Below the pieces are notes generated by a model. The model worked only from the letters and a program-made list of their open reading frames with translations. It was not told where the DNA came from and ran no database searches. The position numbers and the translations under genes were made by a program. Source: Sinonovacula constricta (lineage: Eukaryota > Mollusca > Bivalvia > Cardiida > Solecurtidae). Taken from it: a DNA stretch of 64,000 nucleotides. Location of the stretch: assembly GCA_007844125.1 (NCBI GenBank), contig CM017558.1, positions 44,854,460 to 44,918,459 on the forward strand, in the 5' to 3' direction. Positions 46,950-58,549 of this stretch are shown in pieces. The stretch's first letter is position 1. Every line of letters starts with the position of its first letter.

Positions 46950-47560
46950 ACTGATTCTAAACCATCACTTTTTAAACATGTCTTTGTTAATTGCTCCCAT
47001 ATTGCTTTAACCTATTTACCTGAGAGCAGAACTCAAATTAGAAAACTTTTATATCGAACTATCAGACTACTCTCTACAAACAATTATAAACTTTAGGCTA
47101 CGTAACAACCACCTACCTGTTGAAAAGGGGCGCTGGCAGGGTGTTCATCACAATAATCGTAACTGTTTTCTATGCAACTTAAACGAGATAGGAGACGAGT
47201 TTCACTATTTGTTTCGCTGCACATATTTTAATACCCAAAGATTTTTGCATATCCCATTTGTAAAATCACATCATCCAAATACAATAATATTTAAGATGGT
47301 AATGTGTGAGAATGGCCCTAAGAAACTGAACAAATTAAGCAAGTTCTTTCGCTGAGTGCTTGAAACTGTTAAAGACCCGCCTGGCTAACATATTTCTTAC
47401 TATTGTTGTTGTTCTTTGAAATATCTGTTGTACTGTACTTCCTCACCTCAACACAGCCTGGTTCGGTTCTATTCTATTGTATCTTGAACATTATCATTGT
47501 ACCTCATTTCACATAAATGTTATGTGCTGAGAGTAAATAAACTTGTAACTTGTAACCTGT
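46950..47560 (+). mobile_element. LINE retrotransposon 3' end
   Basis: Contains the last part of a reverse-transcriptase ORF (47059-47388) and a 3' untranslated segment ending in AATAAACTTGTAACTTGTAA. A short tandem repeat at the very 3' end, here ACTTGTA twice, is typical of several LINE clades that prime on their own tail repeats. The copy is 5' truncated. Confidence 0.8.
47059..47388 (+). pseudogene. LINE reverse-transcriptase C-terminal zinc-binding segment
   Basis: Open from 47059 with LSDYSLQTIINFRLRNNHLP, then VEKGRWQG, NCFLCNLNEIGDEFHYLFRC and KLNKLSKFFR, stopping at TGA 47353. Beyond the stop the frame continues as VLETVKDPPG to TAA 47386. The C-x2-C...H-x4-C pattern (CFLC, FHYLFRC) is the zinc-binding motif found after the thumb of many LINE ORF2 proteins. 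The TGA and the loss of upstream frame make it a remnant. It shares FRLxxxxLPxEKGR with the minus-strand LINE at 775-1960 but is clearly a different, less decayed copy. Confidence 0.85.
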
Positions 47561-48499
47561 TCAAGTTTTTGCGTCACCTTTGATGTTTCGCATCAACGAC
47601 TTCTCTTGCTGTTTCTTTTAATAAGCAGCATTTCGCAGGGCAAGTGTCAGTGTTTAGATGATAAGAATGAGTCTTGTTTTGAAAGTGTGTAACCTATTGT
47701 ATAAACAAGAAATGAATCAAGGTTCGAAAATAATCGTGTAGATATAAATAGCAGTTTTGTTTTAGCAACTTGTTCCAAACTTAAGCTATATTGTTATAAA
47801 ATGGAATAAAACTTAGTTTTCAAATGAAAAAAATGTCGCACACCCCAAGCTCGCGTAATACATTTCAACATCTCCTGTACGCATGACTGGCTTGAAGGAA
47901 AAAAACTTGAGTTCAATAAACATTCCTATATCGTTTAGATAACGACAATCATAAATTATACTATACTTTGTGAACACAAATGTATATTGACACCGGTTTC
48001 TTGTGCATTTGGAAACAGTTGACACAAGACAAATGTTTACCTGACATTGGTAATGTCTAAGACGTCACATGTCATTATTTTATGGCAGCACATATAGAGC
48101 GGCGCGAGGCCGAGTTTTTGACATGTTTAGACGTGCCTAAGATTATAAACATTGATATATAAATAAACGGATATCTTATTTCGCAATATTAATGACAGTA
48201 TGTTTATACTAAGTGTGCTGTTTCCTTTAAGCAAATGTTTTCTTATTCCAATTTTAGGTCATTGCTGAGACTGTTTTATTTCAAGCTGATCTTTATCTTG
48301 ACTCGATGGACCTGTTTAGTTGTCAGTGCATTTATAATGAGTATAAATTGTACATATTGTAGATGTTCCATTTAACTCGCATTTATTGCGTATGTAAATA
48401 ATATTGTTTGTTTAATTATTTGCTGTAGTTTAGTAGTTTAAAGTTTAAAACAAATACAAACTATCTGTTTTTAGTCGTCCTTCATTTCCACAACTCTCT
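47561..48499. other. no gene recognised
   Basis: AT-rich DNA between the LINE tail and block B. Confidence 0.4.
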
Positions 48500-50600
48500 T
48501 GTATAATATTCGAACAGAGAGCTTCAAGTTATCGAATTTAATGCCATAAGATTAAAGTTTGGCATGTTTTCGAACATAAATATTAGACAAAATTGCCCTC
48601 AATAAGAAAACGATTCATCCGAGAGAAAGAGAGAGAGTCTCATTAATGTAGCAACAGATAAGTATGCAGTTTATTTGGCTTCTTTTAAGAGCTTGTTTAA
48701 AATGGTATCCATGCGACAGCTTTACAGAGAAAAATGCATATACGACATATGCAGTCAAGGTTTTAATGTTACAGACGCAGAATGATTAGAATAATATGAT
48801 TTTTTAAAACAATGGTGCATTGGTATTCAGAAAGTAAATTGGGCTTTAGTAAATTGAGCTTAAAATTTAATTCAAAATGTTCAAATCTTTGAAAGATTGT
48901 TGAATAATAAAAGAAGCTAGAATGTTTACGATTACAAAGTTGCTAAACTTTTGTAAGATAAGTAGTTTTAAACAGTATAAACGTTATTAACTATTTTTAC
49001 TGATTGTTTTAAGTTACGAATACAGCGTTTTCATGCACATGAAAGGCTATATTTGCACCATGGTGTAGTGTATGGTAAAAAAAAAATTTCTGTTTCTGTG
49101 TCTGTGAAATATTTTAGTAGATGATTCCTTTTGATTGTTTTAGCTTAACCAGGTTAACTTTCATCTGCATCAGTTTAGAAGCTTTGCAATGGGCTGATAT
49201 AAAAGGAAGGTCTCCGAAGTGTACAGGCACATATAGACTCAATTAAGGTCACATGACAGAAGATGTAACCAGTAGTAACCGGCAGCAAGCATAGCAACAT
49301 GGCCGGAACTAACCAATGTCTGTTTGTTCGAAAGGCGAAACCAAAATTGATGAAATAGAACGCGACAAAAAACAAAACAAAACAAAAAAAAACAAAAACA
49401 AAAACAACAAAAAAAACGAGCCTATCTGTAAATCGAAGTTTCGAGTTTAATAAGATAATTACGAAGGTCTCAGTCATTGTTTTAAAGTGATATTTTTTCT
49501 TTTCAAGGCGTGCATTTGTAAACCTCTCAGGAAGTGCAAGTTTATAGCTTTGTTAAACCGGTTTAAGCAGTTTGCCGACTGACTGTTCCAAGGCGGTTAC
49601 TGTTGGGTTTGTTCTGTTTGTTTTGTTGTAACTTCTACAACTGACTGGCATGTAAATAAATGCCCCTGCCTTGTGCCTTTACATATTTTGTTATATGTTG
49701 CAGTACTTATATTGCTTTGTCATATTTTCTTACAGGAATCATACTAGTTGTCAACTAGTGACATTCAAAATTCGGTTTTCTTTTGAAATTTGCTCAGAAC
49801 GCATTTGTTTAACACAGAACGTCTAATGATTGTAAGAACATAACACACTGTGATCCAGCATAAATAAACACCATTAACAACCGAAACCTCGTTCAAGCAA
49901 ATTTGTTGAAATAAAAGACAACGTAAAAACTCGTTTACTTAATTGCAATGATGCTTTTACATTACGAGAAATGCATTATTTGTGCACAAAACAGGACCGT
50001 TTTGTGCATTGTGCTTTTAACATACTGTAGCAAATAAAGGTACATCACTTGACGAATCGCGAAGCTTTGTTTGTACTTTATCGATATTGCTGTTTATTGA
50101 GTGGTTTGAAAATTGTTATCTTTTAATGGTTTGTATTGACAAAAGTCATGTTTTGGCAATGCCTGTAATTCGCGATGTCTTTCATCAGATTGTTTTGAAA
50201 TCCAGTGTGTTCACGCAATCTTAAAAATTACAATATTATAATAAACTTGTAACATTTTAAAAACATCATTACTATAAATGCGATTAGTTTCTGATTTGAA
50301 TGACAAACTCATAAATATTATAAACTTAAACATGAACATTACTGATTATTAATTAAACTAAAACTTTAAGACGCACTTGTACTTTTTATTCTATGTAACT
50401 GCACTTTGCCTTAGGTTTGTATTAAAATGAACTAAAGTAAAAACAAATGTATACATCGTGACATTTAATAAATTTTTGTCGTGTTTTCTGCGAAATATTA
50501 TTATATTTATATGATATGATATATGTCATTTACTAATTGGATTAAAACAATTTAAGATTGAACTTTATTACTTTAATTGTTGGGTAAGAGTTATTAAGAG
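48500..50600 (+). repeat. paralogous block B
   Basis: Counterpart of block A (36720-38835) with anchors TTTGGCTTCTTTTAAGAG, CATTGGTATTCA, GCGTTTTCATGCACAT, AAAGGCGAAACC followed by GATGAAATAGAACGCGAC, and CGATGTCTTTCATCAGATTG. It carries a stem-loop repeat at 49485-49735 that A lacks. The long Phe-rich minus-strand frame here comes from an A-rich run at 49364-49417. Confidence 0.6.
49485..49735 (-). repeat. stem-loop repeat family copy inside block B
   Basis: Minus-strand order is preserved from CTCAGGAAGTGC and GGTTTAAGC through GCCGACTGACTGTTCCAAGG and GGTTACTGTTGGGTTTG to CTTTGTCATATTTTC, which matches the far end of the copy at 55800. About 250 bp long. Confidence 0.85.
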
Positions 50601-50639
50601 AACTTCCATTTTATGTCGAAAACTTTTCTGTGTGAAGAA

Positions 50640-50710
50640 TATCCAGCTGACCTATGGTGCGCCGGTAGTTCTAACCAGACATTTGTCTGGGGTTTTCCTA
50701 AACAAGTAAT
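50640..50710 (+). mobile_element. SINE-like module fragment
   Basis: GCTGACCTATGGTGCGCCGG, then AGACATTTGTCTGGGGTTTT, matches 8731-8757 and the end of the 52-bp minisatellite. Confidence 0.6.
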
Positions 50711-51188
<478 letters not shown>

Positions 51189-51239
51189 GAGTCTTGATAC
51201 AAAAACATCGCGGGCATTATAAAACCTTGTATCTTGATT

Positions 51240-51500
51240 TACTCGAACTTGTGCTAGCATTTATTATTAAATGTTTAAACTTTTGGCCATTTCTCTTTAG
51301 GTATAAACACCAAGACCTGTCTCTGCTATGTAACTCCTACACAAATAAATGATCTGCTATGTAAACCTAGTGAAAACTATGCGATCCATTAATTTTGATA
51401 GTGTCGACGGCATTAAACTATGTTATTTATTGATTCATTAGGTATTAATTCGACAAAGTATTATGTCTGGAAATACAATAAAACACAGGCATCCCCGAGG
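51240..51500 (+). repeat. counterpart of paralogous segment E
   Basis: Aligns with 44090-44400 through GCGATCCATTAA, GTGTCGACGGCATTAAA, GTATTAATTCGACAAAG and ATTATG. Confidence 0.5.
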
Positions 51501-51659
51501 CTTTTTATAACCTGACGTTACGCGTAATTAGCAATTAGCAATGTAGAGTCTTGTCAAGCATATTAAGGTTTAATGTAATAACAAACAAGAACATGCGAGA
51601 CATTTTCGAATAAACGGATAAGATGTTGTCAATCAAAAAAATAACATGTTTCTATTATT

Positions 51660-52330
51660 CACTCTTAACATCTCCTTACTTAAAAGTAGCAGAAAAAATG
51701 TATATTGCAAAGCTTTAACATTTTAAAAAAAAACTTTCACAAGATATTTTAACTATCGCTAAGACTCAAACACGCCGCTTTGTGTCATTCGTCTTCCGAG
51801 AACGTATGGCGTCTGTTGTTTGGCATTTCTAATTTATAATCGATGCAAGACGACTAACAGAAAGGGTTTCAGAAGGTGAAAGAAACTAAGTGTTATATCA
51901 AAAAATGGTTACTTTACTAAATCTTTATTTTTACTAATCTTTACTAAATCTATATCACTGACCAAAATCATTTTATCAAAAGGTCAATTTTTCATCTTGT
52001 ATACAAATATGAAACAGAAAAAGAAATGAAATGGTGCTTAATGTTCTAGTGGTCTATCATTTGTATTGCAAATCGCCTTTAAAAGATTTAAAAACCTATT
52101 TTATTCATAGAATGGTTAGCCAGACGTAGACTGGTTATTAGGGCATATTGTCTTTCAGATAGATCCGGAGCCCCACAAATATGTATAACCCTTTTCCAAC
52201 AGTGGGAGCCATCCGATGAAAAACAACGCGAGATCCATAAATAGAAAAAGGTTGCAATAAAAACCGGATAACAACAAAGCATGCTATGTACATTTCCTTT
52301 GTAAAATAAAATAACATTAAGCATCAATAA
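51660..52330 (+). repeat. paralogous block D
   Basis: AAAAGTAGCAGAAAAAATGT and GCAAAGCTTTAACATTTT match 48930-48960 of block B. Further right, AGCCCCACAAATATGTATAA and GCCATCCGATGAAAAACAAC match parts of A and C. The minus-strand 80-codon frame at 52088-52327 lies over this part and weakly resembles frames in A and C (around CFSSDGSHCW and ICGAPDLSERQ), but no protein family is recognised. Confidence 0.45.
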
Positions 52331-54117
52331 AACTCAAGGCGGATATTTTTAAAACTTAACTTTCTTATACACAAATATCCCACTGTCACTATGTAATTCT
52401 ACATTGATGATAATAATAAGCAAAGTGTGTATTAGTGTAAGAGGCAAATGGTCTGGTTGGAGCTTCATAAATGTAGTCTTAGCATCAGCTACGAGACCGT
52501 TTTTTCTCCCCCAAAAAATAAGCAAAATTCAGACAATTTGTATAATATTCATATGAATTTCCAGGCGGTTAAATATGATACCCCACCTTCATCAAATACA
52601 TATATGAATAATTTTGTCATTACTTTAGACTGTGTTATAACTGCGTGCTTCATAATTTAACAACACCATCCTATAGAACAGCGTCTAGAATTAAAACCAT
52701 AACTTTATTTATCAAAATTAAGAGATGATATGTTAGATTCGTTGAAATAACTGACACAATGCTCAATTATCATACTACGTAAATCATTCTACCTTGTAGA
52801 GGTAAGCTGTAGCATACATCAAATTGATAACTCTTCAAACTGCAAACTAATGATTAACTGAAGTTATTTCCTGAACAAAATTATTCCAGGGAATATACAC
52901 TACAAAAGCGCAATAAAATGTGCGACAGCAAACATACGGTTGTCAAAGCAAAGTTGTTTGATGTCTCGTGCTGCTTTATTAGGCTATACTAATGTGTTGG
53001 GTCGGAAAATGGCAAGCATTACCTTCCTACAAAGCAGATTGCCAGCATGGGACAACTTTTAACAATTAGTCAACAATTACAGAAATGTACATAACTGTTT
53101 CAAGTTTCTTTCGTTCGTCGAGTCCAACATCCGAAGTATAAAAATACCAACACGATGAATAATTGATGGATGATCACGACAGGGGACGGTCTGAAAACAG
53201 ATCGATAGGTTTTGCTGTGTTGCTTTACGTTTTAGAATAATCATACAATGTATTACAATGACGTCTAAAAAAGGCTTTAATTTTTCATTTTTCGAATTGG
53301 AATTCTTTAACAATGTTGTGTAAAGTGTAATAATTGTGTCCTGCAATTAATTAGTTAAATCTCTAATACTAAACGCGATTTGAGATTATGCATCATGAAA
53401 TGTTTATTTATAAGTATATATATAGTCGTTGTTAAGGTTAAGCAAGTGTAATAGAATAAATAAAGAATTTGAAAGTTAAAATTACTGATGTCTTGTATAA
53501 TTTAATGAAGACATGTATGCCAAGATTTAAGAAAGTTCTCGATCCAGTTTTGAATTTATGGATATTTTTGTTTTCTAAAATTGGTATAGAAGGTTTCTAT
53601 TTTTTAGATATAAGAAAAAAACTCAAATAATTTGTTATATCCTCTTTGGGAAAAGTGTTTTACTAATGAGTATTATTTGGAAACAAAATATAGCATTAAA
53701 TAAACCTACCAAATACGTAACTTTGTTGTTTTGATTCAAAATCCCATATTTGTAATTATTCGTTTACGAGCACAGTCAACGATTGATTTTCCCATTTTTC
53801 CTGCATACTGTTCTTCATTAAAAAAATCACCGACCTTTTCATAGCAAAACGATTATTTCACAGTTTCCCAAAATGTTTTGGTAAAGTAATTTGGCTGATG
53901 ATGCAAAATATTTATTTTTTTTAAATCACTTAATGGCTTTGATTTTTTTAGACTTTATATATACTAGGAAACGAATTTGTTAAAATAATCATACACCGTG
54001 CGATTAAAATTCATTAACAAGAGTTAAATTGAAAACTTTAAATCTTGCCTTCGTTATCTTGTAAAGTGATACAGAAATAATTGTCAAGGTGAAAAAGTAG
54101 AAATAAAAAATTGACCA
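52331..54117. other. no gene recognised
   Basis: AT-rich DNA. ATTGCCAGCATGGGACAACT at about 53038 recurs at about 61500, a short shared element of unknown nature. Confidence 0.4.
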
Positions 54118-54228
54118 TTCGTCCCCATGAAGGGATTCAAACCCTCAATCCACTGTTTGGAAGCATTTGATCCCTAATTGTGATGCTCTTCAATTGGATG
54201 TGCAACACTACAGCTGCTCTACCTTAAT
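54118..54228 (-). mobile_element. degenerate tRNA-like SINE head
   Basis: On the minus strand, GGTAGAGCAGCTGTAG resembles box A, and GAGGGTTTGAATCCCTTC forms a good T-arm with box B. The spacing between the boxes is too long for a tRNA, so it is not a tRNA gene. Confidence 0.45.
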
Positions 54229-55799
54229 GTAGAGAAATAATTATTAGTTTTGATGACCGGTGACAGATTTCTTAAGTAATTGAGAACTGAAAGATGCAAA
54301 GTAAGAGTGCAAACTATTTGATGGGGAGGGTGGGGGTGGTGGTGGGGGCAACTGTGTAACGTACTTTAAATACGAGTTATCAAAATTAATTTTACAAAGG
54401 TGAAATGATCATGACTATTATTTATCTTAACGCATCTGATAGGACTGACGTGTTTGTCATTTAAGACATGTGTATATAAAACAAAAATGCTTTAAACTGA
54501 CTTCCAACAGTGACAAATGCGCCGGAATCCTAGATACTTTCCTTAACCTCCAATTAATTGACAACTCCAGACTGACTTCAATTGTAAAAATGCTAAGGAT
54601 TTTAAGCAAAGTACAATTAATTTAATCAATAAAATCAAATCAATAATATCGAATCAATGACATTTAATTACAGATATGTGTGCTGTGGTTCTAGCGTAGT
54701 TTCCCCTCACTACAATGCGTCCTGAAGTTAGAACAACATATTAGCAGCACGGTGAAAGAGTGGTTACTGGTGTGTTTAGGATTAGGTTAAATTTACATTG
54801 TTTAAATAAAGTATCAATATGTGTGCTGAAAACTAACAGAAGTGATTGGGATTCATTAGTGTCACAAAATTAGATTCATCACAATGAGACACGTTGTTTT
54901 TTAATCTACAGTAGACATCGCTGGAACACATAAACAATATCCCATGGCAAATGCAACAACAAAAATAAATCTCTATCTTTGTGGTAGTCTAGATCAATTT
55001 GAAAAGCGGAATTTATTATTAACAATTTAAAGCAAACTCAAAGACATCGGGATTATCAAGTTAGCCTACTTAGATATTCACGTTCGCTTTTTCTGTAGCC
55101 AAGATCCAATGCACGCAGTAATGGAGTATATATTCTAAACACGCGTCTAATTACATCGATTAAATGAATATATAATAATATATTAAGATGACACTTTAAG
55201 ATCGTATGTTCATATTCTTTGTAGACAGTCGTAGTTCATGATTCTTTTTTTAAATCCTGCCTTAGATTTAAATGCGATGTAGTCGGGTGTTTTGAACTTA
55301 ACGTTATTTTTACACAATTTCACATTCACTCTTTAGTGATAGCTGAAATCTTCATACATTTGTTATTGACTCTTCAAAATAGAAAGTGTTCGGGTGTCAA
55401 AAGATTCTATATGCGTCTGGCATGTGGTTTTTGTTGTTGTTGTTGTTGTTTTTCAAAAATATTTATTAGAGTTTTTTCCGATTTGCTGACATTCTGTTAT
55501 ATCAGGTGCGAAGGTAGTTGGATCGCAGCAAATCAGTTAAATATCATATGTCCACATGTGTACTTCTTTGCTTTTTGACTAATAAGCAACTTGACTTGTG
55601 TCTTGAAATAGCCGGTCCCGCCGTAGCGTCACCATGGTTAGTATATGAAAGAATGCACCTAAAATTGATTTAATTGTTGCATGTCTAAACTTGTCCAAGC
55701 AAACTAAGTTTTGGTATAATTGATTTGGTATTATGTTTGCTGACTGAGCCACATTTATGTTTGCAACTTTCGGAAATGTTATACACTGTTTATTCTTTA
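54229..55799. other. no gene recognised
   Basis: AT-rich DNA with a GGTGGGGGTGGTGGTGGGGG patch near 54325-54350 and a GTT run near 55430-55450. Confidence 0.4.
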
Positions 55800-56040
55800 A
55801 TAAGGAAATATGTCAAAGTCCTACATACAAGGCAAATGTAAAAGTAATAACAAATCTGTGATGAGTCATTAAAAAACAGAGCAAACCCAACAGTTACCGC
55901 CTTGGAACGGTCAGTCGGCAAAAGAGACCGACTGGGGAGCTTAAACCAGTTTTACAGAGCTCTAACCTCGCACTTCCTGAGAGGTTTCTCAAATTCAAGC
56001 AATGAAAAGAAAACTGATCTATTTGGAAAAAAAATAATGT
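55800..56040 (+). repeat. stem-loop repeat family copy, near-consensus core
   Basis: GTTACCGCCTTGGAACGGTC is followed by CAGTCGG-CAAAAGAGA-CCGACTG, GGGGAGCTTAAACCAG and CCTCGCACTTCCTGAGAGG. The left part (GGAAATATGTCAAAGTCCTA) matches the start of the copy at 40529. The minus-strand frame at 55894-56100 is an artefact. Confidence 0.85.
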
Positions 56041-56469
56041 CCCGGATTTGACGTTTCCATTAGAAGAACTACACACACAAAATGTTGATAGTGTTATCAC
56101 GCAATCAGTGTTATTCTAGAGTCGTCTTGTTGTTAGTAGTGGAAGATGAATATTTTAACTGGACCGCCTTTGACACGTCCTAAAATGACAGATTTGTCCC
56201 ACGCATTAAGGGACTGGTCTGGTGTTAACAACTCATGGGTGCCCTCTGTTGCAAACAGAAGAATCACATTTTATATCTCTCAAAATAATCATTGTTGTGC
56301 GAGAAGGTCCAATTAAACACAAGCCCTGCTGAGAATACAATTTTGATTCAGCGTTTGTCGAACAAACACAATTAATGTCTTCAGTTCTTTCACTTTGCTT
56401 CAGGGTCGTCTATTGCCTTTGCTCTTATGTATAGTGTTCTGGAGAAGGTATTACTTTAAAGTATCCACT
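56041..56469. other. no gene recognised
   Basis: Spacer before block C. Confidence 0.35.
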
Positions 56470-57330
56470 TGAAGCCAGTAACAGTTTTGTTAGAAATATT
56501 GGAAAATTATTATTTGATACAATTTCTCGTCACGAGAACAAACCTATCCTAGCGTTAATGAAGTTCATGTTGCAATAGAAAATACAGTTTGCAAATCATG
56601 TGATACTCATTTAAGGGCTTGTCTCAATTCCTATAAACTCCACATGAAATTTAGGTGTGCAGCTATATTTGTTTTTCATCTCTTTAAAGAATAACAAAAA
56701 TAGCAGCTATCATGTTGGCAAAATAGAGTTGCTTAAATTGTAAACTTTCTATTTATGTCACATATACAGCAAACTGTTTATGAACATGCGCGTATACTGT
56801 AAAGAAAAGAATACGCCACTTTCCACATCAACTCAGGCAATAGTGTGTCACAGATGGTAACATTTTGATCCAAATGGTCGATATCAAAATATATTTGCAT
56901 TAATTTAAATAAAATTTGTTCGGAACTCATAAAAATATCTCCAATTTTGAAAGGACAATCTAATTTAAATTAAGGTATATTAGAAATGCACCGTAAAGTA
57001 CCCCGCAGCGTGAATATCAATATCAGCATGGCTAAAACAAGACTTCGTCTTAATTTAAAGTTAATTTTCTTCTTGCAGGGTTTGGGCAACAGCGATGAGA
57101 AACAACAAAATACACAAGGATCATTGTAAAGCATGGCTGAACCAATATTAGTAGTGCAATAGACGCCAAAATACGTAGACACGATCCGGTCACCCTGCTT
57201 TTCAAAATAATTGCACACATATATCAGAAGGAAACATGTTTAATTTAATACATTATTATTTGTTGAGCAGTTTATAAAATGAAAGCTAGGTAGACATTGT
57301 TTGCAGTGACATGCTGTCACCCTCATAAAT
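56470..57330 (+). repeat. paralogous block C
   Basis: GATACAATTTC, ATCTCTTTAAAGAATAACA, AATAGCAGCTATCATGTTGG and AGTTGCTTAAATTGTAAA align with block B near 48890-48960. ATTAAGGTATATTAGAAATG and TACCCCGCAGCGTGAATATC align with block A near 37707-37757. Confidence 0.55.
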
Positions 57331-57497
57331 TGAAAAAAAAATATATTTGATTCTTAGATAGCTTCTTGCAGCTACAACGTTCCACGAACAATTATTATTA
57401 CTTTGCATAAAAGTTTCAATTGACCTTGGAGCATGTGTTGTTCTACTTCTACTGGAGTAAGATAGTTTCACTTTGATGATTATTGAGCTTATTAACT

Positions 57498-57575
57498 CAC
57501 CAGCAGTATTTCAGTTATCTGGAGACGGTGTCCATTTGAAGCAGATGTAGTGCTACCTACATTCTGTGCACTGGT
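57498..57575 (-). mobile_element. SINE tail fragment
   Basis: CACCAGCAGTATTTCAGTTA, then TCTGGAGACGGTGTCCATTT and GAAGCAGATGTAGT, match the 3' half of the SINE at 15838-16161 in the same orientation. Confidence 0.85.
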
Positions 57576-57585
57576 TTGTATTGAA

Positions 57586-57890
57586 GAGCCCGATATCCCA
57601 GTGGTAGGACGCGCGACCCCGTATCACGAGGTCCGTGGATCGATCCTCGGTCGGGTCAGCGATAATTTCCTAGAGCAAGACCTCGAATTGTTGTTCTCCG
57701 CCTAGGTGTATTAATGGGTACCTGCGAGGGTTATTTGGTCCATGGAAATAAATTCCTAGCGCCATATGTCTCAGTTGCTCATACAGGATTTACGAATATA
57801 CCCAATGACTCGGGCGTAAAATTGTGCTGACGGCTGAATATGCCATTTGTGTAGAAGTAGACTATAAACCAGACCTTGACCTTACCTTTT
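57586..57890 (+). mobile_element. tRNA-derived SINE of a second family
   Basis: The head folds partly like a tRNA: GCCCGAT pairs with GTCGGGT as an acceptor stem (with wobble pairs), box A is near CCCAGTGGTAGG, and box B is GGATCGATCC. A non-tRNA body of about 230 bp follows (CCTAGAGCAAGACCTCG, GGGTACCTGCGAGGG, GGACTCGGGCGTAAA-like). The body and imperfect anticodon arm argue against a functional tRNA gene. Confidence 0.75.
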
Positions 57891-58264
57891 CACCTCCGAT
57901 TCTAATATCAAAACACTGCATATAACAAAATTTTAAATGTGTAAATGGTGTATGCACGATGTATTTCCCATGTTTCTATTATACCTTACCTGTATAAAAA
58001 AACACATAATATTTCACACATCCATTTGAGTTGAACAGCCATGGTCAATCGTTAAAACCTGGTTAATTTAAACAGGATATATTTGTCAAACTTATCAGGG
58101 ATTAAAGAACATATGCACAATTGATCATCTTGAACGGTATTAAGACACGAACATGTTCGGAAGCGAACACATTTTGCAGGTCACAACGAGATAGATGATC
58201 AATGACATTTAAAGTGAGTGTTATTTTGATTATTTTATGAAAGAGATGGGTTGTTGTTTTTTCT
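57891..58264. other. no gene recognised
   Basis: AT-rich spacer. Confidence 0.35.
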
Positions 58265-58549
58265 TTACACATTAGTGTGCCCGGTCAGGACAAAAACTTC
58301 CGATTCTATTAATTTTTTGGATGCTCTCATTATTTTAATCGTTGTTTTTGGTTTTTGTAACATGTCGCTTTTCTTTATTGAAGAGCGATTTGCGATAAGA
58401 TCGAATGTTGCATGCAGCATTTTGCCATCCGTCCTATGACAACCAAACAAGCACATGAAATTATTTTCAATTTCAAGTTTATGGAATGTTTTGTCAGTAA
58501 AATCGTCACAAGCTACATGTCTGCAACTATACTTATCAGAGAAAAACAA
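58265..58549 (-). CDS. 94-codon open frame, doubtful
   Basis: Start ATG at 58549, stop at 58265. The composition is less AT-biased than most chance frames, with Cys, His, Asp and Met and segments such as HVACDDFTDKTFHKLEIENN and GKMLHATFDLIANRSSIKKS. There is no recognised domain, signal peptide or splice context. Plus-strand frames overlap it (58251-58439 and 58412-58597). I list it only because it is one of the few frames with protein-like composition. Confidence 0.12.
   Translation of the reverse strand: MFFSDKYSCRHVACDDFTDKTFHKLEIENNFMCLFGCHRTDGKMLHATFDLIANRSSIKKSDMLQKPKTTIKIMRASKKLIESEVFVLTGHTNV

Noticed and set aside
49175..49477. 100-codon minus-strand frame with a Phe-rich hydrophobic stretch
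   Set aside because: The hydrophobic run comes from an A-rich tract; the frame is not conserved in paralogous block A.
55620..55665. CACCATGG start context at about 55632
   Set aside because: Frame stops after three codons (MVSI), and the GTTAGT is a poor donor.
57586..57660. Possible intact tRNA gene
   Set aside because: Acceptor and T arms pair, but the anticodon arm is imperfect and a SINE body follows directly.
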